From Candidatus Uhrbacteria bacterium (GTDB lineage Bacteria > Patescibacteria > ABY1 > SG8-24 > GWF2-40-263): 64,000 nucleotides of DNA. The notes beneath the pieces are model-generated. The model was not told the origin of the DNA. It was given only the letters and a program-made list of their open reading frames with translations, and searched no databases. Positions 32,965 through 41,087 of this stretch are shown here, one piece after another (within the stretch, counting starts at the first letter, position 1; the number at the start of each line of letters is the position of its first letter). The stretch is from contig JACQSK010000012.1 in the NCBI GenBank assembly GCA_016205975.1, positions 1 to 64,000 on the forward strand, in the 5' to 3' direction. The position numbers were made by a program, and so were the translations under genes.

Positions 32965-34502
32965 AGGCCCTCTACCGCCTTTACCGGCCGACCACCTTTG
33001 AAGACGTCAGTGGACAACGCCACGTGGTGCAGACACTGCAAAATCAATTCGTCGCCGAGTCTCTCGCGCACGCGTATTTGTTTACCGGTCCCCGCGGCGT
33101 CGGCAAGACGACGATCGCGCGTCTGCTGGCCAAACTCGTCAATTGTTTGCATCCAAAAAAAAACGAACCGTGCAACGCGTGCGCCGCGTGCGAGCAGATT
33201 GCGCAGGGCCATGCCCTGGACGTCTGCGAGATCGACGCAGCCTCGCACACGGACGTGGAGCACGTGCGGGAGAATATCATCCAGGCCGTGCGCTTCGCTC
33301 CCAGCTCGCTCAAAAAAAAGGTCTACATCATTGACGAGGTGCATATGCTTTCCGGCTCGGCGTTTAATGCGCTTCTGAAAACGCTGGAGGAGCCGCCCGA
33401 GCATGCGCTGTTCATCCTCGCGACGACGGAGATTCACAAAGTGCCTGAGACGATCGTGAGCCGCTGCCAGCGATTTGATTTTCGAAAAATCGGTTTGAGC
33501 GAGCTCTCCCAGCGGCTGGAGCGCATCGTGAAGGAGGAAGGCCGTGTGGTCGACCGCGACGTTCTCGCGGCGATCGCCAAGCACAGCGGCGGCTGTGCGC
33601 GCGATGCCGAGAGCCTGCTCGCGATGGTGCTTGCCCTGGGCGAGGCGCGGATCACGATGAAAGAAGCGTCGCTCATCATGCCCGCCACCCAGCAGGTGCT
33701 CGTCGAAGAGTTTGTCGCGCTGTTGAGCGCGGGAAACGCGCCTGGCTCCATTGCCCTCTTGAACACGTCTCTTGAACAGGGGATGGACTTGCACCAATTT
33801 CTTGCAGACACCACTTCCTGGCTGCGCGATCGGCTGCTTGCTTCCGTCGCGCACGCGGGCACGGACGATTCGGCGTTTCTCGGCCGCGCGATTGAGGAGC
33901 TCCTGAGCGCCGAACGTCTAATCCGTTCCGAGCACATCCCGCAGCTTCCCGTTGAGCTCGCGATTATCCGCGTGTGCGCGGCGATAGGGGGGAGGCCGAC
34001 GGATTTTCACAAGCAGGAGGTTGATTTGAGCCGGGAGAAGAAGGGCGATGAGGTGGCAACCCCAGGCTTTTCCGTCCCACGAAGCTACAGCGAAGGAGTG
34101 AGCCTGGATACGACTGCGGAGAAAAGCGAACAGACTGTACAGGTCGCAGAGGCGGAGGAAGAAAAACCGACCGTCTTCGACACGATTCCTGTCATCAGCA
34201 TCGACGAGGTCAAAGAGAAGTGGCCGCAGGTGTACGAGCAAATCAAGTCGTGCAACGCGTCCTTGCCGCTGTTCATGAATGCGTGCGAGGTGCGTGGGGT
34301 GCAAGGCGATCATGTGGAGCTGGGGTTTGAGTACGACCTCTATGTGCAGACCGTCAACCAGGAAAAAAATCGCCGTGCGATAGAAGATGTTTTCGAGAAG
34401 GTTCTTGGAAGACGTCTCAGGGTGAAGGCGATTCAGGCCAAGCGCGCCGAGGCAGCCGCGGTTCAGGAGCTCCTGGCAGAGTTTGGCGGGAGCGTGGTTT
34501 AG
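32961..34502 (+). CDS. dnaX: DNA polymerase III subunit gamma/tau
   Basis: A 513-residue clamp-loader ATPase. P-loop GPRGVGKTTIARLL (about 44-57), four-Cys zinc module (NCLHPKKNEPCNACAACEQI), Walker B IIDEVHML, SRC box SRCQRFDF, and sensor-2 GGCARDAESLLAM. A Glu/Ser-rich linker precedes a C-terminal domain (about 420-513). It loads the sliding clamp. A run of nine A (33155-33163) in the zinc module is too early to be a programmed tau/gamma frameshift site. It is last in an operon with the VirD4-like ATPase gene. Confidence 0.95.
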   Translation: MKALYRLYRPTTFEDVSGQRHVVQTLQNQFVAESLAHAYLFTGPRGVGKTTIARLLAKLVNCLHPKKNEPCNACAACEQIAQGHALDVCEIDAASHTDVEHVRENIIQAVRFAPSSLKKKVYIIDEVHMLSGSAFNALLKTLEEPPEHALFILATTEIHKVPETIVSRCQRFDFRKIGLSELSQRLERIVKEEGRVVDRDVLAAIAKHSGGCARDAESLLAMVLALGEARITMKEASLIMPATQQVLVEEFVALLSAGNAPGSIALLNTSLEQGMDLHQFLADTTSWLRDRLLASVAHAGTDDSAFLGRAIEELLSAERLIRSEHIPQLPVELAIIRVCAAIGGRPTDFHKQEVDLSREKKGDEVATPGFSVPRSYSEGVSLDTTAEKSEQTVQVAEAEEEKPTVFDTIPVISIDEVKEKWPQVYEQIKSCNASLPLFMNACEVRGVQGDHVELGFEYDLYVQTVNQEKNRRAIEDVFEKVLGRRLRVKAIQAKRAEAAAVQELLAEFGGSVV

Positions 34503-34527
34503 AGAGATGTCGGTGGCATGGCTCCAC

Positions 34528-34571
34528 AACCAAAGAAAACGTCCGGCTGACGCCAGACGTTTTCTTTGGTT
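34528..34571. terminator. Bidirectional terminator between dnaX and tRNA-Gln
   Basis: A 16-bp perfect stem AACCAAAGAAAACGTC/GACGTTTTCTTTGGTT with a 12-nt loop. Its right arm runs into the 3' end of the minus-strand tRNA. Confidence 0.75.
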
Positions 34572-34640
34572 CCCGAGCAGGGATTCGAACCCCGATTAGC
34601 TGGTTCAGAGCCAGCTGTCCTGCCCTTAGACGACTCGGGA
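34567..34640 (-). tRNA. tRNA-Gln(CTG)
   Basis: Minus strand: acceptor TCCCGAG/CTCGGGA, anticodon stem GCTGG/CCAGC with loop CTCTGAA giving CTG, T arm CGGGGTTCGAATCCCTG, encoded CCA. It reads CAG. Confidence 0.93.
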
Positions 34641-34677
34641 GTAAAAGTCGGTAAAATGGTATCGGATGCGGCCGAGA

Positions 34678-34706
34678 TTGACAAGCGGCTCCGGCTCGTG
34701 TATTTT
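34678..34706 (+). promoter_or_regulatory. Promoter of the small zinc-finger gene
   Basis: Consensus TTGACA (34678-34683), 17 bp, TATTTT (34701-34706), giving a leader of about 55 nt that ends in a Shine-Dalgarno sequence. Confidence 0.7.
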
Positions 34707-34766
34707 GTGCGCCTGTGCTCGATTCGGATTCGCTTATGAGTCCCGTCTGAGCCAGAGGAGGATCAG

Positions 34767-34937
34767 ATGCAGTCCTGCCCCGATTCCCGCTGTCGCTTCA
34801 AGACCAACAAGCCCAGCGGGCTCGATCACCACCTCAAGGCGAACCCGCACCACCAGACCGGGTACAATTTCGGGGAGTTCAAGGGCCACAAGAAGACCTC
34901 GGGCAAGAAAGGCGACAAGGCCGTGGCCAAGAAGTAG
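34767..34937 (+). CDS. Small basic zinc-finger-like protein, 56 aa
   Basis: A short gene: the product starts MQSCPDSRCRFKTNKPSG, has a DHHLKANPHHQTGYNFGEF middle and a Lys-rich tail (KGHKKTSGKKGDKAVAKK). Cys-x4-Cys followed by two His pairs about 12 and 19 residues later suggests a single C2H2-like zinc knuckle, and the basic tail suggests nucleic acid binding. Support for a real gene: an AGAGGAGG ribosome-binding site, a consensus promoter at 34678-34706 and a terminator at 34962-34993. Confidence 0.7.
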   Translation: MQSCPDSRCRFKTNKPSGLDHHLKANPHHQTGYNFGEFKGHKKTSGKKGDKAVAKK

Positions 34938-34961
34938 CCCCATCGTCCACCTGCCCCACGC

Positions 34962-34993
34962 GCGGGATGAGCAAACGCTCTCCCGCTTTTTTT
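34962..34993 (+). terminator. Terminator after the zinc-finger gene
   Basis: GCGGGATGAGC/GCTCTCCCGC stem with loop AAAC and a T7 tail. Confidence 0.9.
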
Positions 34994-35054
34994 GACTGCG
35001 AGCACGCGCGAGGACGGAATGCCGAACCATTTTCGTCATTCGGATAAGGGGGAC

Positions 35055-35084
35055 AAAATTTCGTATATACGAAAAAAAGTCCCC
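35055..35084 (-). terminator. Terminator or operator palindrome after the RimK-like gene
   Basis: A perfect 16-bp palindrome TTTCGTATATACGAAA (35059-35074) nested within GGGGAC/GTCCCC arms; on the minus strand it is followed by TTTTG. It is 8 nt after the stop of the minus-strand gene. Confidence 0.5.
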
Positions 35085-35091
35085 TCGACGG

Positions 35092-35973
35092 TCATGGCGT
35101 TGTTTGCTCGACGGCGTAGTCGATGATGGCGCCGGCGATGTCTTTTCCTGTCACGCGCTCCAGCTCCTTGAACCCGGGGTTTGAGTTGGCCTCCAGGATC
35201 AACGGTCCGCGCGCGGAGCGGATGATGTCCACGCCGGCGATCTCGAGATCAAAAAGGGTTGCGGCGCGCACGGCGAGATCCTGTTCCTCCGGCGTGAGAA
35301 TGACGGGCGATCCGGTTCCGCCGTTGGACGTGTTGGCGCGCACGTCGCCCGCGGGTGCCGTTCGTTCCATGGCTGAGAGGATGCGTCCGCCCAAGACAAA
35401 GACGCGCACGTCCTTGCGCTGTGCTTCCTCAATGAACTCCTCGACGATGACGGGATTGCGATCTCGGATCGCGAGGTACTCGGCGATCGGTTGGAGCGTT
35501 TCCGCGTTTGGCGCGAAGAAAATGCCTTTCCCATGCGTGCCAAACACGACTTTCAGGACGACGGGGAAACCGATGTCTTGCGCGGCTTTGAGAATATCCT
35601 CGCTGCGACGGCACACGCCCCAGCGCGGACACGGCAGGCCTTGCTCAGCAAAAAGGACATGCTGGGTGATTTTATTTTTTGCCCACGCGGAACTCGGCGC
35701 CGAGTTGATCACGCGGTAGCCGGCGTTCGTGAGCATCTGCAATGCATAGGTACGCACGCTCGGCTCTTCGATAAAGTTTGGGCGAGAAATGATGATGTCC
35801 AGAGGAGGAAGCGGCCGCTGTTCATGCAGGATGCGTCCCTCGCAGAACGAAAGGAACGGCTCGTAGATTTTCACGAGCTCGTGCCCGCGTTCACGCGCGG
35901 CCATCTCAAACCGTTCAGCACCGGTGTACTGTTCCTGCGAAGGGTCGGAGAAGATGAGCAGGCCGATGGTCAT
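35092..35973 (-). CDS. RimK-like ATP-grasp ligase
   Basis: A 293-residue ATP-grasp protein. Landmarks are IISRPNFIEEPSVRTYALQM, INSAPSSAWAKNKITQHVLF, FPVVLKVVFGTHGKGIFFA, VIVEEFIEEAQRKDVRVFVLGG, NTSNGGTGSPV and the metal-binding GPLILEANSNPGF, as in RimK/LysX enzymes that add amino acids to a carboxyl group (glutamate to S6, or to LysW-type carriers). Substrate unknown. The start at 35973 fits the family N-terminus (TIGLLIFSD). It follows the Dus gene with a 2-nt spacer on the same strand, so it is probably in the same transcript. Confidence 0.8.
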   Translation of the reverse strand: MTIGLLIFSDPSQEQYTGAERFEMAARERGHELVKIYEPFLSFCEGRILHEQRPLPPLDIIISRPNFIEEPSVRTYALQMLTNAGYRVINSAPSSAWAKNKITQHVLFAEQGLPCPRWGVCRRSEDILKAAQDIGFPVVLKVVFGTHGKGIFFAPNAETLQPIAEYLAIRDRNPVIVEEFIEEAQRKDVRVFVLGGRILSAMERTAPAGDVRANTSNGGTGSPVILTPEEQDLAVRAATLFDLEIAGVDIIRSARGPLILEANSNPGFKELERVTGKDIAGAIIDYAVEQTTP

Positions 35974-35975
35974 AT

Positions 35976-37022
35976 TTATTTGCTCATGAACACACGCTCG
36001 GCGGCGGCGGGATGCACGGCATCGCGGCTGCACAGGCCGTCGTGCGGAAGTCCATCCGAGAGCATCTCGTCGAGAAGTTCGTGCACGGCCTGTGCACTGC
36101 CGGCCATATGCAACCGCTCTTTGAACGGCCGCGCGCCCGACACGCCGCGGAAGTACCAGGAGAGATGTTTGCGGAACGTCGTCACGCCTTGCGCGCCGTA
36201 CTGTTCCAGATGGAAGGTGAGGTGCTGTTTGATCACGCGCACGCGCTCCTCAAGCGTCACCTGCGCGGGAGTCTGTCCCGCGAGGGCGTCGGCGATCTGC
36301 GAGAAGATCCATGGGTTCCCGAGCGCGCCGCGCGCGATCAAGACGCCGTCGGCGGCCGTCTGCCTGAGCGCCTGCACGGCAAGCGGCGCTGTATGCACGT
36401 CGCCGTTGGCAAGCAGGGGAATGGAGAGCGTCGATTTCAACTCGCCGATCAAATCCCAATCTGACTGTCCTGAGTAACCCTGCGTCTTGGTGCGGCCGTG
36501 GATCGTGATCAGGTCCGCGCCCGCCTCCTCGATTACGCGCGCAAAAGCAAAACACTCTCGCGGATCATCCCAGCCCGCGCGGATTTTGATCGAGAGCGGC
36601 ACGGTGGTCGCGGCTTTTATTTTTTGGATGATTTTCGTCGCGAGCGCGGGTTCCCGCATGAGCGCCGCGCCGTTGAAGTTGTGGACGATCTTGTACACGG
36701 GGCAGCCCATGTTTACGTCAAACCCTTCGGGCCGATGTTCTGCCTCAAGGATACGCGCCGCTTCCGAGAGTGTGTCAGGGTCAGACCCGAAGAGCTGTTG
36801 TACGATCGGGCGTTCGTCCGGGTGGAGGTCCGTCATGGCGAGTGTTTTGTTGTTTTTGCGCACGACCGCTTCGGCCGAGACCATTTCGCGAAAAACAATA
36901 GGCCCTACAGGACCGATAGGATCTATTGTTCGGACTGATCGACAAAACGCGCTGTCCGTCATGTCGGCCATCGGCGAGAGCGCAATAATAGGGCGCGGCC
37001 ATGCGCGCCAATCGAGTTTCAT
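35976..37022 (-). CDS. dus: tRNA-dihydrouridine synthase
   Basis: A 348-residue flavoenzyme. SPMADMTDSAFCRSV at the start matches the APM(A/V)G(V/Y) flavin segment; VNMGCPVYKIVHN carries the catalytic Cys; other motifs are SIKIRAGWDD, ITIHGRTKTQGYSG, LLANGDVHT and VLIARGALGNPW. It reduces uridine in tRNA D-loops. A -10 TATCCT lies 10 nt before the ATG and a TTGAAA -35 16 bp further. It is divergent from the thioredoxin-like gene. Confidence 0.93.
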   Translation of the reverse strand: MKLDWRAWPRPIIALSPMADMTDSAFCRSVRTIDPIGPVGPIVFREMVSAEAVVRKNNKTLAMTDLHPDERPIVQQLFGSDPDTLSEAARILEAEHRPEGFDVNMGCPVYKIVHNFNGAALMREPALATKIIQKIKAATTVPLSIKIRAGWDDPRECFAFARVIEEAGADLITIHGRTKTQGYSGQSDWDLIGELKSTLSIPLLANGDVHTAPLAVQALRQTAADGVLIARGALGNPWIFSQIADALAGQTPAQVTLEERVRVIKQHLTFHLEQYGAQGVTTFRKHLSWYFRGVSGARPFKERLHMAGSAQAVHELLDEMLSDGLPHDGLCSRDAVHPAAAERVFMSK

Positions 37023-37032
37023 AACGAGGAGA

Positions 37033-37067
37033 GGATAGTCGCATCTTCGTTTCTTTTCAAGTATAAT
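37033..37067. promoter_or_regulatory. Divergent leaderless promoters, dus and thioredoxin-like gene
   Basis: Minus: TATCCT (37033-37038), with TTGAAA at 37055-37060. Plus: TATAAT (37062-37067), 9 nt before ATG 37077. Both starts are within 10 nt of their -10. Confidence 0.65.
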
Positions 37068-37076
37068 CTCAGCTGT

Positions 37077-37463
37077 ATGAATCATTCCAAATCCGCGTAT
37101 TACTTGTACGGCGCCGCGGCCCTGGTGGTCGTGGGCCTCATCGCGTTTGCCGCGACGCAGAAGGCCGCGCCGTCTCCCTATGACGGTTTTGCGCAGTGCC
37201 TGAGCCAGAGCGGCGCGAAAATGTACGGCGCCTGGTGGTGCCCGCATTGCCAGAGCCAGAAAAAAGTTTTCGGGAACGCGTTTAGCTATGTGAATTACGT
37301 CGAGTGTTCCAACCCCAATCGGACGATGCTCCAAGCCTGCAAAGACCTCGGCATCGAAGGGTATCCGACGTGGGAGTTTGGCGATGGGGCGCGTTTGGGA
37401 GGCGAGCAGAGCCTTGCGACGCTCTCAGCAAAATCCGGCTGCGAACTTTCGGCGGACGAATAG
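37077..37463 (+). CDS. Membrane-anchored thioredoxin-fold protein
   Basis: A 128-residue protein with an N-terminal transmembrane anchor (YLYGAAALVVVGLIAFAATQ, about residues 9-28) and an extracytoplasmic thioredoxin-like domain with redox motif WWCPHCQSQKKVF (CxxC near residue 59) and the cis-Pro-type GYPTWEF. It probably makes or transfers disulfides outside the membrane with the VKOR encoded 3 nt downstream. The leaderless start follows TATAAT. Confidence 0.88.
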   Translation: MNHSKSAYYLYGAAALVVVGLIAFAATQKAAPSPYDGFAQCLSQSGAKMYGAWWCPHCQSQKKVFGNAFSYVNYVECSNPNRTMLQACKDLGIEGYPTWEFGDGARLGGEQSLATLSAKSGCELSADE

Positions 37464-37466
37464 CGT

Positions 37467-37907
37467 ATGATGAAGAAACGCCTGACGATTACGATTCTTG
37501 CGCTCGCGCTTGCGGGCATGGCGGTTTCGTTGTACTCGCTTTTGCACAACCAGGGTTTTGCCTCCGGCGAGTTTTGTACGATCGGTGAGGCGTTGAATTG
37601 CGACGTCGTGAACAAGGGGCCGTACTCGGTGATCTTCGGCATCCCCGTTTCACTAATCGGCGTCCTGGGCTACCTGTTTCTCGCCGCCGCCGCCGCCATC
37701 AAGCTCTCCCATCCGTCTGACAAGAGTCTCACCAAAGTGCTCTTCTTCGCCTGCCTGGGCGGCCTGCTGTTCAGTCTCTACCTGAGCGGGCTGGAAGCGT
37801 TCATCCTCACGACCTGGTGCCTCTTGTGCCTCACCTCGCAGCTCCTCATTCTCCTCCTCTCACTTTTTACTTTTTGGCTTATGCGCCTTGAGCGCCAACC
37901 CCTATGA
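37467..37907 (+). CDS. Vitamin K epoxide reductase (VKOR) family protein
   Basis: A 146-residue four-helix membrane protein. The loop Cys pair is in FCTIGEALNCDVVNKGPYSV and the active-site CxxC is in TTWCLLCLTSQLL, preceded by the conserved Ser/Gly region IFGIPVSLIGVLGY. Bacterial VKOR reoxidises DsbA-like partners using quinone. The preceding thioredoxin-like gene is the obvious partner. The stop overlaps the next start by 4 nt. Confidence 0.92.
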   Translation: MMKKRLTITILALALAGMAVSLYSLLHNQGFASGEFCTIGEALNCDVVNKGPYSVIFGIPVSLIGVLGYLFLAAAAAIKLSHPSDKSLTKVLFFACLGGLLFSLYLSGLEAFILTTWCLLCLTSQLLILLLSLFTFWLMRLERQPL

Positions 37908-38140
37908 CCGACACCAACTTTTCGTTCACTCCGGAAAACCTGTTTGAGGAAATTGTCGCGCGCGGCCGCGAGCAAGGCGTCAGCGACCAAGCCGCCTATG
38001 ACGACATGGTTGAGGAGGTCATTGAGGCACATCGGGGCGTGGGAGAGATTCACACCGACGACGAGACCGAGGATTGGGAGGAACAGTTGCGCGGCCGGTT
38101 TGAGGAGTACGTGTCGCTTCTTGGGGAGGCACAGCTATGA
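37904..38140 (+). CDS. Small acidic hypothetical protein, 78 aa
   Basis: A highly acidic, helical protein (VSDQAAYDDMVEEVIEAHRG, then TDDETEDWEEQLRGRFEEYV). It overlaps both VKOR and the nuclease gene by 4 nt, so it is co-translated with them. No family recognised. Confidence 0.6.
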   Translation: MTDTNFSFTPENLFEEIVARGREQGVSDQAAYDDMVEEVIEAHRGVGEIHTDDETEDWEEQLRGRFEEYVSLLGEAQL

Positions 38141-39504
38141 AGCTTTCCTTCCATGGCGCCGCGCGCGAGGTGACCGGTTCCTGCCACCAGGTCAGCGTGC
38201 GGGACGCGCAGGGTGAGATGCATGAGCTCCTGTTTGACTGCGGGATGTTTCAGGGCGAGCACCTGTGCGGCAACAAAAATGCAGACGCGTTTGGATTTGA
38301 TCCGTCCCGTATCGAAGCCGTCTTCATCTCGCATCCGCACGCGGACCACACGGGACGTTTGCCCAAGCTGGTTGCGGGCGGGTTCCACGGGCCCATCTAC
38401 ATGGTGGAGCCCTGCGTGGGCCTGTCCAAGCTCGTGCTGGAAGACGCGCATCACATCATGAAAGAGGAAGCGGATAAGTGCGGCAGCTCCGTCCTGTACG
38501 AGCTCGCGGATCTCACGCGCGCGTTTGCGGCGGTCAAGCCGGTCAGCTACCACGAGCAGATCGACGTGGCGCCCGGCGTGAGCGTGATGTTCCACGAGGC
38601 AGGTCATGTGCTGGGCTCCTCCTACCTCTCTCTCGATGCGGAAGGGAAGCGCCTTGTCTATTCCGGCGACATCGGCAACGACCATGTGCCCATCTTGCCG
38701 GACACGGAGCCGCTCTCGCACGCGGATGTCGTCATCTGCGAGTCCACCTACGGCAACCGTGAGCACGAGCCCATCGAAGTGAGGACGTCCATGCTCAAGG
38801 AGGCGATCCAGCAAATCATCCACGACCGCGGCGTCCTGATGATTCCCGCTTTCTCGATCGAGCGCACGCAGGAGTTGCTCTACGAGATTGATCAGCTGCT
38901 CTTGCACGAGCTCAAGACGCACATCCCGATTTTTCTCGACAGCCCCATGGCCATCCGTGCCACGGAGCTCTATCGCCATTTCAAAAATTATTTGAAGTTC
39001 GATGCGCCCGTCTTGCCCCAGGGCGATCAGGATTTTTTCAGCTTTCCCAATTTGCGCGAGACGTTCACGCGGGAGGAATCCAAGCAGATCAACGACGCGA
39101 CACCGCCCATGATGATCATTGCGGGCTCTGGCATGATGTCGGGCGGGCGCATCATGCACCACCTGCGGCGCTACTTGCCAGATCACAAAAATCGCGTGCT
39201 CATCATCGGCTACCAAGCCAATGGCACGCTCGGCCGTCGCATTTACGAGGGCGCCAAGTCCGTGAAGATTTTCGGCGAGGAGATTCCGGTGCACGCGAGC
39301 GTGAGTGCGATCGGCGCCTTCTCGGCCCACGGCGATAAAAATAAACTCACGCGTTGGCTCGCGCCCGCGGACGGCAAGGTTCCTTCGAAGATCTTTTTAG
39401 TGCACGGCGACCCGGAAGCCAAGGAAGTGTTCGCCACGCACCTACGCCACGCACTGCGCACGGACGTCCTCATCCCAGAATACCAATCGACCCACGAGGT
39501 ATGA
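38137..39504 (+). CDS. MBL-fold beta-CASP nuclease-like protein
   Basis: A 455-residue metallo-beta-lactamase-fold hydrolase of the CPSF/RNase J-like beta-CASP group. Motif 2 is SHPHADHTGRLPKL (HxHxDH); motif 3 is HEAGHVLGS; motif 4 is YSGDIGND; a beta-CASP insertion follows (PAFSIERTQELLYEI, SPMAIRATELY, SGMMSGGRIMHHL); the C-terminal motif is AFSAHGDKNKL. It likely cleaves RNA. The family is present in many bacteria without assigned roles. It overlaps its neighbours at both ends. Confidence 0.88.
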   Translation: MKLSFHGAAREVTGSCHQVSVRDAQGEMHELLFDCGMFQGEHLCGNKNADAFGFDPSRIEAVFISHPHADHTGRLPKLVAGGFHGPIYMVEPCVGLSKLVLEDAHHIMKEEADKCGSSVLYELADLTRAFAAVKPVSYHEQIDVAPGVSVMFHEAGHVLGSSYLSLDAEGKRLVYSGDIGNDHVPILPDTEPLSHADVVICESTYGNREHEPIEVRTSMLKEAIQQIIHDRGVLMIPAFSIERTQELLYEIDQLLLHELKTHIPIFLDSPMAIRATELYRHFKNYLKFDAPVLPQGDQDFFSFPNLRETFTREESKQINDATPPMMIIAGSGMMSGGRIMHHLRRYLPDHKNRVLIIGYQANGTLGRRIYEGAKSVKIFGEEIPVHASVSAIGAFSAHGDKNKLTRWLAPADGKVPSKIFLVHGDPEAKEVFATHLRHALRTDVLIPEYQSTHEV

Positions 39505-39662
39505 TCAATCAGCATACAGCCTCTGCGACCCTGCGCGCCGTCAGGAGGCTCACGAAAGCGTATGGCAAAGAGGTGAAGAATCAGACGCGACAGCTCTCTC
39601 AAGAAGTAGATGCTATTTTGATTGAGGTCGCGCAAGAGCGGTTGAAGAAAAAAGACGTATGA
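39501..39662 (+). CDS. Small basic hypothetical protein, 53 aa
   Basis: The start ATG 39501 overlaps the nuclease stop and the stop overlaps the next gene by 4 nt, so it is a translationally coupled small gene. It is Lys/Arg-rich and helical (LRAVRRLTKAYGKEVKNQTR, then EVDAILIEVAQERLKKKDV). Function unknown. Confidence 0.6.
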   Translation: MINQHTASATLRAVRRLTKAYGKEVKNQTRQLSQEVDAILIEVAQERLKKKDV

Positions 39663-40768
39663 GTGCGTTTGAGACCATGATCGAGACCGGCCCGCCACAG
39701 GGGAGACAGCGGGCTGCTGGGCAGGAGGCGCCAGAACATTTTATGTCCGTTGAGCAGTTGGAGGCAGAGGCGGGACGCATCGTAGACCTCGCGACGGCTC
39801 ATGCACGGGACATCCAGGCCCAGCAGGAAAAGCGACTCTTGGAGGAGTTGAAGCGCATGGAAGTACTCCCCGGCACGCGAACGTTTGATGGTGCCCTTGA
39901 GCGTTACAGAGGATCGAACACCTTCGAGTGGTTCCATCAGAAGTTCAACACTCTTGGCAAGTGGTTGGTGATGGTCGGCCTGTCCGCATCCGTCGAGCGC
40001 GCTATTCCCTCCAGTCCGGATCTCGGGACGATGGCGAACCGCGACGAGGCCGCGGAGCAGTTGAAAAAAACCGGGATTACGGCTGAACGCGAGCAGGCGT
40101 ACATCCCAGGCGTGAGTGAGGCAGTGTATCGCGTTGTTGTGCCCTACGGCAGCATTGAGGACCTATCGGAGCTGCTGCGCGTGATGCCCGAGACGGCCTT
40201 GCACGGTCGGGAAGAAGTCACGTTCAGAACTCCGGAGGGAGAAGAGTGGACCGTCAAACAAAACGAGCAACCTGAACGCGAAGATGCTTTCCGATTGTTT
40301 TTGGGAATGCCGCAGAAGAACGATACGTTTGGTGTGTCGGAGTATCAGCCGCAAGGGAGCGACGACCTCTACTATTACCGGATCAATGGGTTCATCGAGA
40401 CGTTAGCCGAGGAATATCCGGACAGCTACTCCAAGCCGATCAAGGTGATGGTGCAAGACATCGAGGCAACCGTGAGCGACAGAGAGAGACGTTGGCAAGA
40501 CGACGACCTCTATGTGTATGAACCTCACCCGCATGACAAGAGATCCGTCATCGCTTCGGGAGATAAAATCATGGGTCACTTCACGCTTTCTCTGGGCCGG
40601 GACGAGAAGGGTGAGTATGTCTCGTATTACGACCGCTGGGATTTCGGACAGCCTGGCGAGAAGGGAGAGGGGCTCATGGCCTTGACGGAAGGCCTGGTCG
40701 GCAAGCCGTTTGAAATTTACGACCGTGTCTATTTCGACCGCGCGACCTGGGAAGTGCGGGAACCTTGA
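39659..40768 (+). CDS. Hypothetical protein, 369 aa
   Basis: No family recognised. A helical, charged N-terminal half (about 1-130) includes a mildly hydrophobic stretch (LGKWLVMVGLSASVE). The C-terminal half has aromatic-rich beta-like segments (DDLYYYRINGFIETLAEEYP, YDRWDFGQPGEKGE, FEIYDRVYFDRATW). It starts in the stop of the preceding small gene. It is the last gene of the thioredoxin-VKOR-nuclease operon. Its TGA stop is followed by a spacer leading to tRNA-Met. Confidence 0.55.
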   Translation: MSAFETMIETGPPQGRQRAAGQEAPEHFMSVEQLEAEAGRIVDLATAHARDIQAQQEKRLLEELKRMEVLPGTRTFDGALERYRGSNTFEWFHQKFNTLGKWLVMVGLSASVERAIPSSPDLGTMANRDEAAEQLKKTGITAEREQAYIPGVSEAVYRVVVPYGSIEDLSELLRVMPETALHGREEVTFRTPEGEEWTVKQNEQPEREDAFRLFLGMPQKNDTFGVSEYQPQGSDDLYYYRINGFIETLAEEYPDSYSKPIKVMVQDIEATVSDRERRWQDDDLYVYEPHPHDKRSVIASGDKIMGHFTLSLGRDEKGEYVSYYDRWDFGQPGEKGEGLMALTEGLVGKPFEIYDRVYFDRATWEVREP

Positions 40769-40841
40769 CGCGTTGTTTGTGTTTACTTAAGGTGCGCTCT
40801 GAGCTTCCATCTATCCTTCCGAGGAGGAGGCATTCGCTCCT

Positions 40842-40885
40842 AAGGAGTTTCCATGAGGCGAGGTATCTCTGGTATTTTTTTGTGA
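40842..40885 (+). other. Possible 10-codon leader ORF upstream of tRNA-Met
   Basis: AAGGAG is followed 5 nt later by ATG 40853 and a 10-residue frame (MRRGISGIFL) ending in TGA. The ribosome-binding site is perfect but the frame is too short to be sure; it could be coincidence. Confidence 0.2.
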
Positions 40886-40898
40886 GACGCGTATCCCT

Positions 40899-40927
40899 TT
40901 GACGCATTCGGGCGACCATGTTATACC
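40899..40927 (+). promoter_or_regulatory. Promoter of tRNA-Met
   Basis: TTGACG (40899-40904), 17 bp, TATACC (40922-40927), 11 nt before the tRNA 5' end. It probably also drives metG. Confidence 0.75.
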
Positions 40928-40938
40928 GTCACTAGCCT

Positions 40939-41015
40939 GGCACGTTAGCTCAGCGGTTCAGAGCGAAAGTCTCATAATCTTTAGGTCACCGGTTCAAATC
41001 CGGTACGTGCCACCA
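40939..41015 (+). tRNA. tRNA-Met(CAT), elongator type
   Basis: Acceptor GGCACGT/ACGTGCC, D arm GCTCAGCGGTTCAGAGC, anticodon loop CTCATAA giving CAT, T arm ACCGGTTCAAATCCGGT, encoded CCA. The start resembles elongator tRNA-Met rather than initiator. A tRNA-Ile2 that gains lysidine at CAT cannot be fully excluded. metG follows 72 nt downstream. Confidence 0.88.
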
Positions 41016-41087
41016 CTCTTCTTGGGGGACGCCATCACTGTGAGGCGTCCCCTTTTCACACCGTTCATTTCCACCCGAGGAGACAGC

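Noticed and set aside
33155..33163. Run of nine A in dnaX as a programmed frameshift
   Set aside because: It lies in the N-terminal zinc module, not after the ATPase domains where gamma/tau frameshifting occurs.
35041..35090. Another copy of the G-rich element (AAGGGGGACAAAA) before the RimK-like gene end
   Set aside because: Only a short partial match; the G-run is better explained as an arm of the palindromic terminator.
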